Part shown: in pieces, positions 8,594-16,553 of the stretch
How positions within the stretch are numbered: the first letter of the stretch is position 1
How the letters are laid out: every line of letters begins with the position of its first letter
Assembly (NCBI GenBank): GCA_038214685.1
Contig: JBBQRO010000007.1
Span: 1 to 54,769, forward strand
DNA from: CADCTB01 sp038214685
GTDB taxonomy: Bacteria > Actinomycetota > Acidimicrobiia > Acidimicrobiales > AC-14
Length of the DNA stretch: 54,769 nucleotides
Direction of reading: 5' to 3'
Notes under the pieces: model-generated
Database searches by the model: none
What the model saw: only the letters and a program-made list of their open reading frames with translations
What the model was told of the DNA's origin: nothing
Position numbers and translations under genes: made by a program

Positions 8594-9481
8594 GTGATCG
8601 ACGCCCCCCTGGCGTTGGCCTTCACCGCCGGCATGGTCGCCGCCTTCAATCCCTGTGGCTTCGCCCTGCTGCCGGCGTACCTCTCGTTCTACCTCGGCGT
8701 CGACGGCGATGAGCCGCCGGCCGCAGGCGCGGCCGCCCTGCGGGGCGTCGCCGTGGGGGCGGCGGTCACTGCCGGGTTCGTCGTGGTCTTCGGCATCGCC
8801 GGCACGGTCGTCACCCAGCTGTCTCTGTCGATCCAGGGGTTCACCCCCTGGCTCACCATGGTCCTCGGGGCCGTCCTTGTCGTCCTGGGGCTGGCCATGC
8901 TCAAAGGGTTCCAACCCAGCCTGTCCCTTCCCAGGTTCGGGCGACTCGCCGAGGGGCGGGGCCTCGGCTCGATGTTCCTGTTCGGCATCTCCTATGCCAC
9001 CGTGTCGCTTTCCTGCACACTCCCGGTGTTCCTCACGGCCGTGGCCGCCACCTTCGGTGAGTCCAGCCTGGTCGCCGGCATGGTCGGCTTCGTCGCCTAT
9101 GCCTTCGGGATGGGCGCCGTCCTGATGGCCTTGACCCTGGCCGTGGCCCTGGCCCGCCGGTCACTCGTGGCCGGCATGCGCCGGGCGCTGCCCTACGTCT
9201 CCCGGGCCTCCGGCGCCCTCCTGGTGGTGGCCGGCGCCTACGTGGCCTATTACGGGTGGTACGAAATCGCCGTCAACCGCAACGTGGATGCGCCCGCCGG
9301 CCCGGTGGCGTTCGTCACCGGCCTATCCGGCGACATCTCGACGTGGGTGCAGGACACCGGCGCGGTTCGCATCGGCCTTCTCGCCGCCGCACTGGTCGCC
9401 GCTGCCATGGTGATCGGGTACCGGCGCTCCCGGGGAGCCGGTACCGAGCCGGACCGCCCGGTTGCCAGACCCGGGAGCTGA
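8594..9481 (+). CDS. ccdA: CcdA/DsbD-type thiol-disulfide transmembrane protein
   Basis: CcdA proteins carry electrons from cytoplasmic thioredoxin across the membrane to extracytoplasmic thioredoxin-like proteins. This 295-residue protein has six or so membrane segments and the paired redox cysteines in the expected contexts, AAFNPCGFALLPAY in the first segment and SLSCTLPVF in the fourth. The GTG start lies 16 bases after the stop of the Sec lipoprotein gene, so they are almost surely one operon, and the lipoprotein is its likely substrate. The C-terminal tail is basic and short. Cytochrome c maturation genes are absent nearby, so a role in general extracytoplasmic reduction is as likely as one in cytochrome c assembly. 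Confidence 0.9.
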   Translation: MIDAPLALAFTAGMVAAFNPCGFALLPAYLSFYLGVDGDEPPAAGAAALRGVAVGAAVTAGFVVVFGIAGTVVTQLSLSIQGFTPWLTMVLGAVLVVLGLAMLKGFQPSLSLPRFGRLAEGRGLGSMFLFGISYATVSLSCTLPVFLTAVAATFGESSLVAGMVGFVAYAFGMGAVLMALTLAVALARRSLVAGMRRALPYVSRASGALLVVAGAYVAYYGWYEIAVNRNVDAPAGPVAFVTGLSGDISTWVQDTGAVRIGLLAAALVAAAMVIGYRRSRGAGTEPDRPVARPGS

Positions 9482-9528
9482 GGTGCGTGGTCGGCACGCC
9501 CAGCATCGGCGCCATCGCCGCCGGGGTG

Positions 9529-9572
9529 TTGACACATGCGGGTATTCGCACTCTAGAATGGGTATGTGCCAA
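9529..9572 (+). promoter_or_regulatory. arsR promoter with nested inverted repeats
   Basis: A consensus -35 TTGACA (9529-9534) and -10 TAGAAT (9554-9559) are 19 bases apart. The GTG start at 9566 sits where transcription should begin, so the message is probably leaderless. Two dyads overlap this promoter: an outer pair TTGACACAT (9529-9537) and ATGTGCCAA (9564-9572, 8 of 9 matching), and an inner ATTC-N8-GAAT. Either could be the ArsR operator for autoregulation. Confidence 0.7.
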
Positions 9573-9919
9573 CCGCCCGACCCCAGGCCACCGACGCCAG
9601 GCTGGCGGAGTCATCGGCGGGCATCTCCGATGCGGGCCTCGAAGCGGCCGCCGAGCTGCTGCGGGCGCTCGCCAATGCCCATCGCTTGGCCATCGTGACG
9701 GAGCTCAACGGCGGGTCCCGTTGCGTCCACGAGCTCGTCGATGCCCTGAGGGTGTCCCAACCCCTGGTTTCCCAGCACCTGCGCATCCTGCGGGCCAGCC
9801 ACCTGGTGCGCGCCGAGCGGCGGGGCCGGGAGATCGCCTATTCCCTCGGCGACGAGCACGTGTTCCACATCGTGCATGACGCCGTGATGCACGCCACCGA
9901 GCGCCGGCCGTCCGGCTGA
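9566..9919 (+). CDS. ArsR/SmtB-family metal-responsive repressor
   Basis: The 117-residue protein is a winged-helix repressor: ALANAHRLAIVTELNGG, CVHELVDALRVSQPLVSQHLRILR (recognition helix) and the wing LVRAERRGREIAYSLGDEHVFHIVHDAVMHA. The final His-rich helix (HVFHIVHDAVMH) matches the alpha-5 zinc site of SmtB/CzrA/KmtR-like sensors, which suggests that it senses Zn or a similar divalent metal. The gene is followed by a His-rich protein and a Fur/Zur regulator in the same direction, so it belongs to a metal homeostasis cluster. Start is GTG at 9566, supported by the promoter position. Confidence 0.9.
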   Translation: MPTARPQATDARLAESSAGISDAGLEAAAELLRALANAHRLAIVTELNGGSRCVHELVDALRVSQPLVSQHLRILRASHLVRAERRGREIAYSLGDEHVFHIVHDAVMHATERRPSG

Positions 9920-9983
9920 GCCCCGTCAAGAACCGACCGACGAAAGCCCGAATCATGAGAGCCCCATCCATGAAAGGCAGACA

Positions 9984-10280
9984 ATGACCATCACCCACCC
10001 GGTCCATACCGAGCACGACCACGCCCACGACTCCGGCTGTGGGCATGTGGCTGTCGATCACGGCGACCACACCGACTTCCTCCACGACGGTCACGCGCAC
10101 AGGTCGCACGATGGTCACTGGGACGAATGCGAGCCGGCGGTCCACGTGGCCCACGACACCCACGACCACACCCACGACGCCGGCTGCGGCCACGAGGCCA
10201 TCGACCACGACGGCCACACCGACTACCTCCACGACGGCCACCGCCACGCCAGCCATGACGGCCACTGGGACGAGCACTGA
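9984..10280 (+). CDS. histidine-rich metal-binding repeat protein
   Basis: About 27 of 98 residues are His and many others are Asp. The protein is built from two near-identical units of roughly 35 residues, each running HDSGCGH or HDAGCGH, then a DH-GHTD-LHDGH block and ending SHDGHWDE. There is one Cys in each GCGH motif and one more between the units. No signal peptide or membrane segment is seen, so it is cytoplasmic and probably buffers or delivers zinc (or Ni/Co). It lies 64 bases after arsR and 90 before the Fur/Zur gene, suggesting co-expression. The ATG start has an AAGGCAG ribosome site. The function is inferred from composition and context only. Confidence 0.8.
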   Translation: MTITHPVHTEHDHAHDSGCGHVAVDHGDHTDFLHDGHAHRSHDGHWDECEPAVHVAHDTHDHTHDAGCGHEAIDHDGHTDYLHDGHRHASHDGHWDEH

Positions 10281-10369
10281 GCCCCGCCGACCTCCTTTCG
10301 ACCAAGCCGGCGAAGGGCCCCCGGGAGCAGGCCGACGACGACCGCCTTCATGGCGCGGCGGCAGAGCGG

Positions 10370-10768
10370 GTGGGAGCAGTCGACCAGCGTTACACCGCCA
10401 GCCGTCGGGCGCTCGTCCAAGCGCTGGTCGACGCGGAGCGCCCGCTCACCATCGGCGAGATCCTCGCCGGCGCCACCGGTATGCCCCAGTCGTCGGCCTA
10501 CCGCAACCTCACGGTCCTGTGCGAGGCCGGCGTGGCCCGGCGCCTCCCGGGCATGGACGATCTCGGCCGCTTCGAGCTGGCCGAGGACCTGGCCGGCCAC
10601 CACCACCACGTGCTGTGCGCGACCTGCGGCACCCTGGTGGACTTCGCCGCCTCGACCCGCCTGGAACGGGCCTTGGCCGAGGCCAGTCGGCAGGTGGCCG
10701 AGGAAACCGGCTATGAGATCACCGGCCACCGCCTCGACTTCGACGGCCGCTGTCCCCACTGCATTTGA
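10370..10768 (+). CDS. zur: Fur-family regulator, probably Zur
   Basis: The 132-residue protein has the Fur winged-helix (YTASRRALVQAL, PLTIGEIL, SSAYRNLTVLCEAGVARRL), the metal-binding HHHHVLCATCGTLVDF stretch and a closing CPHC pair, giving two CxxC structural zinc sites. Position between a His-rich protein and znuABC points to Zur, the zinc-sensing repressor of zinc uptake, rather than iron-sensing Fur. A candidate Zur box lies upstream of znuA. The GTG at 10370 is chosen because it places VDQRYTASRR at the usual distance from the N-terminus; an ATG at 10350 is out of frame. Confidence 0.87.
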   Translation: MGAVDQRYTASRRALVQALVDAERPLTIGEILAGATGMPQSSAYRNLTVLCEAGVARRLPGMDDLGRFELAEDLAGHHHHVLCATCGTLVDFAASTRLERALAEASRQVAEETGYEITGHRLDFDGRCPHCI

Positions 10769-10776
10769 GCAACTCA

Positions 10777-10801
10777 CATGTGGGGCACATGATTGTATGG
10801 T
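10777..10801 (+). promoter_or_regulatory. vapB promoter and operator
   Basis: A perfect inverted repeat, CATGTG-GGG-CACATG (10777-10791), lies directly before a -10 like TATGGT (10796-10801). The ATG at 10808 comes six bases after the -10, so the message is probably leaderless. The repeat is well placed for the VapB ribbon-helix-helix protein to block its own promoter. Confidence 0.65.
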
Positions 10802-10807
10802 CTCCAC

Positions 10808-11035
10808 ATGAAGATGCTGCAGATTCGGAACGTCCCTGACGACCTCCATCGGCGCCTGAAGGCACGGGCGGCGATGGAGGGGACGTCGCTGTCGGAGCTG
10901 GCCCTGGCCGAGTTGCGCAGATCACTCGAGCGCCCGACCCGGCGAGAGCTGATCGAACGGGTACAGGCTCGCGAGCGCGTCGCGGTCGCTGAAGCGGCGG
11001 TCGACGCGGTGCGGGCCGGGCGCGACGGCCGCTGA
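10808..11035 (+). CDS. vapB: VapB/FitA-type ribbon-helix-helix antitoxin
   Basis: This 75-residue protein begins KMLQIRNVPDDLHRRLKARA, a ribbon-helix-helix DNA-binding domain of the FitA/VapB class, followed by helical RRELIERVQARERV that would wrap the toxin. It neutralises the PIN toxin encoded immediately downstream and represses the operon. Start ATG 10808 is preferred over 10793 because the -10 is six bases upstream of it. The stop overlaps the toxin ATG (TGATG). Confidence 0.85.
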   Translation: MKMLQIRNVPDDLHRRLKARAAMEGTSLSELALAELRRSLERPTRRELIERVQARERVAVAEAAVDAVRAGRDGR

Positions 11036-11427
11036 TGGTGCTCGACGCGTCGGCGGCCGTCGAATGGCTTCTGCAACTGGCGCGCGCCGACGCGGTATCC
11101 GAGCGGCTCACCGCGTGGGACGGGGCGCTCCACGCCCCGCACCTGCTCGGCGTCGAGGTGGCCCAGGTCGTGCGCCGCTACGCCGCAGTCGGCGACATCA
11201 CCGCCCAGCGGGGTGCGGACGCCCTCACCGATCTGGCCGACCTCGACATGGTCCACCATCCGCACGAGCCGCTCCTGCCGACCATGTGGCGGCTCCGATC
11301 GAACCTCACGGCCTACGACGCGGCCTACGTCGCGCTGGCGCTCGTCCTCGACGTTCCCCTGCTGACCCTCGACGCCTGGATTGCCGCCGCGCCCGGCCAC
11401 GGCGCCGCTGTCGAGCTCGTTCGCTGA
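11035..11427 (+). CDS. vapC: VapC-type PIN-domain ribonuclease toxin
   Basis: The 130-residue PIN protein shows the acidic active-site set: Asp in MVLDASAAVEW, Glu in GVEVAQVVRR, Asp in YDAAYVALA and Asp in LLTLDAW. VapC toxins cut tRNA or rRNA when freed from the antitoxin. The ATG overlaps the vapB stop by one base, so translation is coupled. The pair is placed between zur and the convergent znuB, only seven bases from the znuB stop, and has no evident link to zinc. Confidence 0.88.
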   Translation: MVLDASAAVEWLLQLARADAVSERLTAWDGALHAPHLLGVEVAQVVRRYAAVGDITAQRGADALTDLADLDMVHHPHEPLLPTMWRLRSNLTAYDAAYVALALVLDVPLLTLDAWIAAAPGHGAAVELVR

Positions 11428-11434
11428 GGGCCGC

Positions 11435-12265
11435 TCAGGCAGTGCGGGCCCGCCGGCGGCGGGGGTCGAGGATGGCGGTGAGGGCGAAGGCAGCCGAGGC
11501 CACCAGCACGATGGTTCCGCCAGGGGCCAAGCCGCCCGCCCGGGCAACCGCCAGCCCTACGATGACCGATCCGACCCCGATGCCCACTGCCCAACGCAGC
11601 GTGGACGCGAACGACCCGGCCACGCGCTGGGCCGAACCCACGGGCAGCACCATCAAGGCGGCGACCAACAGCACCCCGACCACCCGCATGGCCGCCACCA
11701 CAGTCACTGCAGTGAGCGCAGCCAACCCCAGGCTGAGGGCGTCGACGGGGAGGCCGGCCACCCTCGCCGCCTCCTCGTCGAGCACGACCGCGAACATGGC
11801 CCGCCAGGAGACCGCTATTACGGCCAGTATGCCCACGCCGAGGACACAGATGCTGAGGGCGTCGGCGGGACTGACGGTGAGCACGGAACCGAACAGATAG
11901 GTGAGCACGCCGGCGTTGAGCGACCCGGCCAGGCCGGTGAGCACGACGCCACCGGCGATGCCGGTGTAGAAGAACACGGCCAAGGCGAGATCACCGCTGG
12001 CCCGGCGCCGCAGCCGCAGCCACTCGATCGTCATGGCCCCGATCACGGCCACCGCCAGAGCGGTCCACAAAGGGCTCACCCCGGCCAGCAGGCCGGCGGC
12101 CACCCCGGCGAAGGCCATGTGGCCCACGCCGTCGCCCATGAGCGACAGCCGCTTCTGCACCAGAAACGTCCCGATGAGCGGCGCGCAGGCGCCGACCACG
12201 ATCCCTGATGCCAGCGCCAGCTGCATGTACTCGCGATCGAACGGCCATGGCAGGGGCAGCGTCAA
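11435..12265 (-). CDS. znuB: zinc ABC transporter permease ZnuB-like
   Basis: A 276-residue ABC-3 family permease with eight or nine membrane helices and the conserved RLSLMGDGVGHMAFAGVAAG loop that contacts the ATPase. It also has the typical DEEAARVAG and PVGSAQRVAG segments. It would carry Zn2+ (or Mn2+) inward with ZnuC and ZnuA. I chose TTG at 12265 because GGAGGGG sits five bases upstream and the start overlaps the znuC stop. A GTG at 12283 and an ATG at 12226 are alternatives. It is the last gene of a znuA-znuC-znuB operon. Confidence 0.9.
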   Translation of the reverse strand: MTLPLPWPFDREYMQLALASGIVVGACAPLIGTFLVQKRLSLMGDGVGHMAFAGVAAGLLAGVSPLWTALAVAVIGAMTIEWLRLRRRASGDLALAVFFYTGIAGGVVLTGLAGSLNAGVLTYLFGSVLTVSPADALSICVLGVGILAVIAVSWRAMFAVVLDEEAARVAGLPVDALSLGLAALTAVTVVAAMRVVGVLLVAALMVLPVGSAQRVAGSFASTLRWAVGIGVGSVIVGLAVARAGGLAPGGTIVLVASAAFALTAILDPRRRRARTA

Positions 12266-13044
12266 CCGAGCCCCTCCAGCCACACCGGGAGATCGGTGCG
12301 GTGAACGCCGAGACTTACCCCGCCCCTGGTCAGATCCGACGGTGGCCCGTCGAAGACCACTTTGCCTCCCCGCAACAACAGCAACCGGTCGAGGTCGTCA
12401 GCCACCGCCCCCAGCTCATGGGAGACCAACAGCACGGCGACGCCCTCTTCCCGGCAGCGGGTGACGAGGGCATCGCGAAATCGGGACTGGGACTCGGCGT
12501 CGACGCCGGCGATGGGCTCGTCGAGCACCAGCAACTCGGGATCGGACACCAGGGCCCGGGCGATGAACGCGCGCTGCTGCTGGCCACCGCTCAGCTCGGT
12601 GATCGGAACGAGGCGGCGATCGCTCAGGGCGACGACATCGAGCGCCCGCTTCACCCGTGTCGCGTCGTCGGGGCGCGGCCGCCGGGCCCAGCCGCGGCGG
12701 GCCACGCAGCCCGACGCCACCACCTCCTCCACCGTCGCTGGCAGGTGGTCGACCAGCAGTGCCCGCTGGGGCACGTACCCGACCCGCCAGCGCTGGCGCA
12801 ACGACCCCGACGGCTCGCCGAAGAGGTGCACCGTGCCGGCCTGGGCCGCGGTCAGACCGAGGGCTACCCGCACGAGGGTCGACTTCCCCGATCCGTTGGG
12901 CCCCGTCAGGGCCACGAACTCCCCGGCGCCGACGTGCAGGCTGACGCCGTCGAGCACCGCGTGACGCCCATAGGCAAAGCGCACCCCGTCGAGACGGAGT
13001 GCATGAGGGGGCGCCTCGGCTCCCTGACCCCCGGTCAGCGGCAC
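12262..13044 (-). CDS. znuC: zinc ABC transporter ATP-binding protein ZnuC-like
   Basis: This 260-residue ATPase has Walker A GPNGSGKST, Q-loop VGYVPQRA, signature LSGGQQQR, Walker B LLVLDEPIAGVD and switch His in VSHELG. It energises metal uptake through ZnuB. The GTG at 13044 overlaps the end of znuA by ten bases, which fixes operon membership. The frame remains open upstream within znuA, so the exact start is not proven. Confidence 0.9.
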   Translation of the reverse strand: MPLTGGQGAEAPPHALRLDGVRFAYGRHAVLDGVSLHVGAGEFVALTGPNGSGKSTLVRVALGLTAAQAGTVHLFGEPSGSLRQRWRVGYVPQRALLVDHLPATVEEVVASGCVARRGWARRPRPDDATRVKRALDVVALSDRRLVPITELSGGQQQRAFIARALVSDPELLVLDEPIAGVDAESQSRFRDALVTRCREEGVAVLLVSHELGAVADDLDRLLLLRGGKVVFDGPPSDLTRGGVSLGVHRTDLPVWLEGLG

Positions 13045-13937
13045 CCCAGCGCCAGGCGCAGAGCTGCGAGGTTGTCGCGCATGACCGAGACGTAGGACTT
13101 CCCCGCTCTGATGTCGTCCTCGGAGAGGCCCTCGAGCGGATCCAGTACGGCGGTGCCGACTCCGGCCTCCCGGGCTAGGGACTCGGCCACCTTGGGTGAG
13201 ACCAGCGTCTCGTAGAAGACGGTAGTGGTCCCCTCTGCCCGCACCTTGGCGGCCAGCTCGCCCATGCGCTGGGGGTTGGGTTCCGACTCCGGCTCGAGGC
13301 CGGCGATCGGTTCCTGGGTGAGGCCGTACCTCCCGGTGAGGTACCCGAACGCGGCGTGAGAGGTCACGACCGACGTGCGGTCGCACCGAGCGAGCCCCTG
13401 GGCGAAGGCGGAATCGAGGTCGTCGAGCTCCCGGCTGTAGGCGCCGGCGTTGGCCTGGTAGGCGGCCTGGTTTGCGGGGTCGGCCTGGGAGAGGGCGGTT
13501 GCCACCCGGGCCACCATGGCCTTGAACAGCGACGGGTCGAGCCAGACATGAGGGTCGACGTCGAGCTCGTCGTCACCGGGGGCCGCAGCACGCAGATCAC
13601 CGACCTCGGCGAGAAGGTCCACCGTCGTGCCCTTCGACCGGCCGGCCACCGTCTCCAGCGCGGGCTGGAAACCCCGGCCGAAGAAGAGCACCACGTCGGC
13701 GTCCTCGATCCGGTCGACCTGGCGCGAGCTGAGCTCGAGGTCGTGGGGCTCACCACCGGCCGGCGTGACGTTCCTCACCTGCACGCGGTCGCCGCCCACC
13801 CGCTGAGCCGCTTCGAAAAGCGGGTAGAAGGCGGCCACCACCTCGGGCCGCCCGTCGCCCTGCGCCGCCCCTCCCCCGCCGTCGCCGCACGCACCCAGGA
13901 CGAACATCGCCACCAGTACAAGCACGACTCTTCGCAT
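13035..13937 (-). CDS. znuA: zinc-binding lipoprotein ZnuA-like (TroA family)
   Basis: The 300-residue protein begins MRRVVLVLVAMFVLGACG, a lipoprotein signal with Cys17. Metal ligands appear as His in GGEPHDLELS, His in DPHVWLDP, His in TSHAAFGYL and an acidic residue near the end (LDPLEGL). The His-rich loop of some ZnuA proteins is short and acidic here. It captures zinc outside the membrane for ZnuBC. GGAGG lies five bases before the ATG, and a candidate Zur box lies 18 bases upstream of that start. Confidence 0.92.
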   Translation of the reverse strand: MRRVVLVLVAMFVLGACGDGGGGAAQGDGRPEVVAAFYPLFEAAQRVGGDRVQVRNVTPAGGEPHDLELSSRQVDRIEDADVVLFFGRGFQPALETVAGRSKGTTVDLLAEVGDLRAAAPGDDELDVDPHVWLDPSLFKAMVARVATALSQADPANQAAYQANAGAYSRELDDLDSAFAQGLARCDRTSVVTSHAAFGYLTGRYGLTQEPIAGLEPESEPNPQRMGELAAKVRAEGTTTVFYETLVSPKVAESLAREAGVGTAVLDPLEGLSEDDIRAGKSYVSVMRDNLAALRLALGCR

Positions 13938-13954
13938 CGACCCTCCATCGAGAA

Positions 13955-13968
13955 TGAGAACGTTTCTA
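13955..13968 (-). promoter_or_regulatory. candidate Zur box upstream of znuA
   Basis: The site reads TGAGAACGTTTCTA on the plus strand, an imperfect palindrome (five of seven positions per arm) resembling actinobacterial Zur boxes of the TGAAAAnGnTTTTCA kind. A -10-like TATCGT lies just beyond it on the minus strand, so bound Zur would cover the promoter or first transcribed bases of znuACB. Confidence 0.65.
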
Positions 13969-14011
13969 CGATAGCGCGAAGGCTGCCGGGTGGACGCACC
14001 GAGCGGCGGCC

Positions 14012-15073
14012 CTATCCCGGGCCGTCGCCCACCCACGCCGCCCGCAGCAGCGACCGGAGGACGGCGTCGTCGACAGGGCGGGGGTTGGGGGGCGCATCGG
14101 CGGCCACTGCCGCCGCCACCTCGGCGATCCCCGACTCCGGCATGCCCAGCTCCGACAAGGCCATCGACAGGCCCATTCTCACCGCCAGGTCGTGCACGCC
14201 GGTGGAGGCCCGGCCGGCGCCCACCGCCACCGCCATCCGGGCGGCCAGGGCACCGAGCACGGGCTCGTTGAAGCCCACGACGTGGGGCAGGACCGCGGCG
14301 TGGGTCTGGGCGTGGGGCAGGTCGTAGCGGCTCCCCAGCTCGTGGCAAAGCCGATGGTGCAGGCCGGGCCCGGCGGTGGCCAGGGCCATGCCTGCCTGGC
14401 AGGCCCCGACCAGGGCCCGGCTCCGGGCCTTGGTATCCCATGGCTCGGCGACGGCGGCGGGAAGGGCCTCGCACAGGGCCCGCGCCCCATCGAGGGCGAG
14501 GGGCCCTGAAAGCGGACTCGCTCCTTCGACCCACAGTGCCTCGAGGCAATGGGCCACAGCGTTCATTCCACTGGCTGCGGTCAGCAGGGGCGGAAGGGAG
14601 ATGGTGAGCTCGGGGTCGTAGATCACCGTCCTGGGCAGGACTCCGCTGTCGACTCCCGTCTCCCGGCCACACGTCGACGTCACACCCCAGACGGGTGTCA
14701 TCTCCGAGCCGGCGTAGGTGGTCGGCACCGCAAGGAGCGGGAAGCCGTGCCGGGCGGCGGCCTTGCCCAAGCCGGTGGCCGACCCGCCGCCCAGCGTGAC
14801 CACCCCGTCGGCGCCGACCTTCCGGGCGTCGGCCACCACCTCCTCGGCCAGGTCGGCGGGAACGTGCCGGCGGACGCCGTCGACCCGCCAGGTGAGCCGA
14901 TGGTCGAGGGCGGCCGCCAGGATGTCGGCTTCGGCACGCGAGGACCGTGACGCAATGAGCACGACCTGCGACAGCCCGAGGCGGTCAAGCTCGTCGGCCA
15001 GCCCATGACGCGCCCCCGGTCCGAACACCACACGGGACGGCAGGCCGTCGTAGGTGAACCGGGAGACCGTCAC
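14012..15073 (-). CDS. maleylacetate reductase-like iron-containing alcohol dehydrogenase
   Basis: The 353-residue protein has a Rossmann-like N-terminal half with the GGGSATGLGKAAA nucleotide loop and PTTYAGSEMTPVWG. The C-terminal half carries metal-site histidines in AVAHCLEALW, GLHHRLCHELG and LPHAQTHAAVLPH. This matches maleylacetate reductase, which converts maleylacetate to 3-oxoadipate in the degradation of chloro- or hydroxylated aromatics with NAD(P)H. No hydroxyquinol dioxygenase or other pathway gene is adjacent, so the substrate is not proven. Start is GTG, divergent from the NDH-2 gene. Confidence 0.85.
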   Translation of the reverse strand: MTVSRFTYDGLPSRVVFGPGARHGLADELDRLGLSQVVLIASRSSRAEADILAAALDHRLTWRVDGVRRHVPADLAEEVVADARKVGADGVVTLGGGSATGLGKAAARHGFPLLAVPTTYAGSEMTPVWGVTSTCGRETGVDSGVLPRTVIYDPELTISLPPLLTAASGMNAVAHCLEALWVEGASPLSGPLALDGARALCEALPAAVAEPWDTKARSRALVGACQAGMALATAGPGLHHRLCHELGSRYDLPHAQTHAAVLPHVVGFNEPVLGALAARMAVAVGAGRASTGVHDLAVRMGLSMALSELGMPESGIAEVAAAVAADAPPNPRPVDDAVLRSLLRAAWVGDGPG

Positions 15074-15173
15074 CGGCCGACTTCGTCAACCGCTGAAACC
15101 GACCTGTCCATCCCCGGCATTTGAACAGTCTGTCGCAGGACCTGGAGGAGTACATTCGCGGCATGCACGGCAG

Positions 15174-16526
15174 ATGCGGACGATGGTCGACCGCGCCCAG
15201 TATCCCCCGCGGTCTGAAGCACTTCCGTCCTTGAGAAGAAGCTGTGATGTCCTCATCATTGGGGGCGGGTTCGGCGGGGCCACCGTCGCCCGCCACCTGC
15301 AGGAACTGCTGGCCAAACGCGGCCGGCCCGGTGGGCCGCGGGTTCTGTTGATCGCCCCGGAGAACTTCCTGCTCTTCGCTCCGCTGCTCCCGGAGGCCGC
15401 ATCGGGCACCATCGAGCCCCGTCACGCAGTGATCCCCCTGCGGGAGATGCTGCGACATACCCAACTGCTCGTCGGTGAGGTCACCGGCATAGACCTCGAG
15501 GACCGCACCGCGGTCGCCGAGGACCTGACCGGTGCCAGGCACGAGATCTCCTGGGGACAGCTCGTGCTGTCTCCGGGCTCGGTGCCGAGCGTGATCGCCG
15601 TGCCCGGGCTCAACGAGCACGCCGTCGGGTTCAAGACCCTCACCGACGCCATCTGGCTGCGCAACCGCGTGCTCCGCCAGCTCGAGACCGCCGACGCCAC
15701 CGCCGACCCGGCCCGCCGGCGCGAGCTGCTCACCTTCACCTTCGTGGGCGGCGGCTACGCCGGCGTCGAGGCCCTCGCCGAGATGGAATCGCTGGTCAAC
15801 GACGCCCTCCACACCTATCCAGGGCTCGGCCGCGACGACCTGCGCTGGGTGCTCGTCGAAGCCCGCAACTCCCTGCTGCCCGGCCTCGACCCCAGGCTGG
15901 CCCGCTACAGCGAGGCCCACCTGCGCCGGCGGGGGGTCGAGATCCGGCTCGAGACCCGCCTGGAGTCCTGCGTGGACAAGAAGGTGGTCCTCTCCGATCC
16001 CTCGGTGACGCCGTACGTGTCCGACACCATTGTCTGGGCCACCGGACAACGCCCGTCACCCCTGGTCGCCGGGCTCGGCCTGGCCACCGACGAAGCCGGG
16101 CGCCTGATGGTCGACGACCACATCCGGGCCATCGGCCGCCTCGACGTCTTCGCCCTGGGCGACGCCGCCGCGGTGCCCGACCCCGACGGCGGCATCTGCC
16201 CCGGGACGGCCCAGCACGCGGTGCGCCAGGCCAAGGTGTGCGCCCAGAACGTGGCCGCCGCCCTCGGTGTGGGCCAACCCACTCGCTACATCTACCGCAA
16301 CCGGGGCCTGGCTGTGACCCTCGGCCGCAACCAGGGCACCGCCCAGGTCTACCGGTTCACCTTCACTGGCGTGGTGGCCTGGTTGATGGGTCGGTCCTAC
16401 CACCTGCTGATGATGCCGGGCCTGGCCCGGAAGGTCCGGGTCGTCGCCGATTGGACCACGTCGATGCTGTTCCCCCGCGACCTCTCACAGCTCGGCTCCC
16501 TCGGCCGCCGGGCGCCCATCGAGTAG
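15174..16526 (+). CDS. ndh: type II NADH dehydrogenase (NDH-2)-like FAD oxidoreductase
   Basis: This 450-residue flavoprotein has an N-terminal FAD-binding Rossmann motif (VLIIGGGFGGATVARHL), a second NADH-binding motif (FTFVGGGYAGVEALAEM), the ATGQRPSPL segment and the FAD-contacting DVFALGDAAAVPD. A hydrophobic, aromatic C-terminal region could dock on the membrane. NDH-2 oxidises NADH and reduces quinone without pumping protons. ATG at 15174 is chosen; ATG at 15183 is nearly equal. The frame is open upstream to 15054 but lacks a good start there. It stands alone, divergent from the maleylacetate reductase. Confidence 0.85.
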   Translation: MRTMVDRAQYPPRSEALPSLRRSCDVLIIGGGFGGATVARHLQELLAKRGRPGGPRVLLIAPENFLLFAPLLPEAASGTIEPRHAVIPLREMLRHTQLLVGEVTGIDLEDRTAVAEDLTGARHEISWGQLVLSPGSVPSVIAVPGLNEHAVGFKTLTDAIWLRNRVLRQLETADATADPARRRELLTFTFVGGGYAGVEALAEMESLVNDALHTYPGLGRDDLRWVLVEARNSLLPGLDPRLARYSEAHLRRRGVEIRLETRLESCVDKKVVLSDPSVTPYVSDTIVWATGQRPSPLVAGLGLATDEAGRLMVDDHIRAIGRLDVFALGDAAAVPDPDGGICPGTAQHAVRQAKVCAQNVAAALGVGQPTRYIYRNRGLAVTLGRNQGTAQVYRFTFTGVVAWLMGRSYHLLMMPGLARKVRVVADWTTSMLFPRDLSQLGSLGRRAPIE

Positions 16527-16553
16527 GGCGCGGGCGGGCGACGACCGCGCGCC

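Noticed and set aside
9984..10277. Val/Gly-rich minus-strand frame opposite the His-rich gene
   Set aside because: Reverse complement of His/Asp codons (GTG, GTC) gives Val runs; not a real membrane protein.
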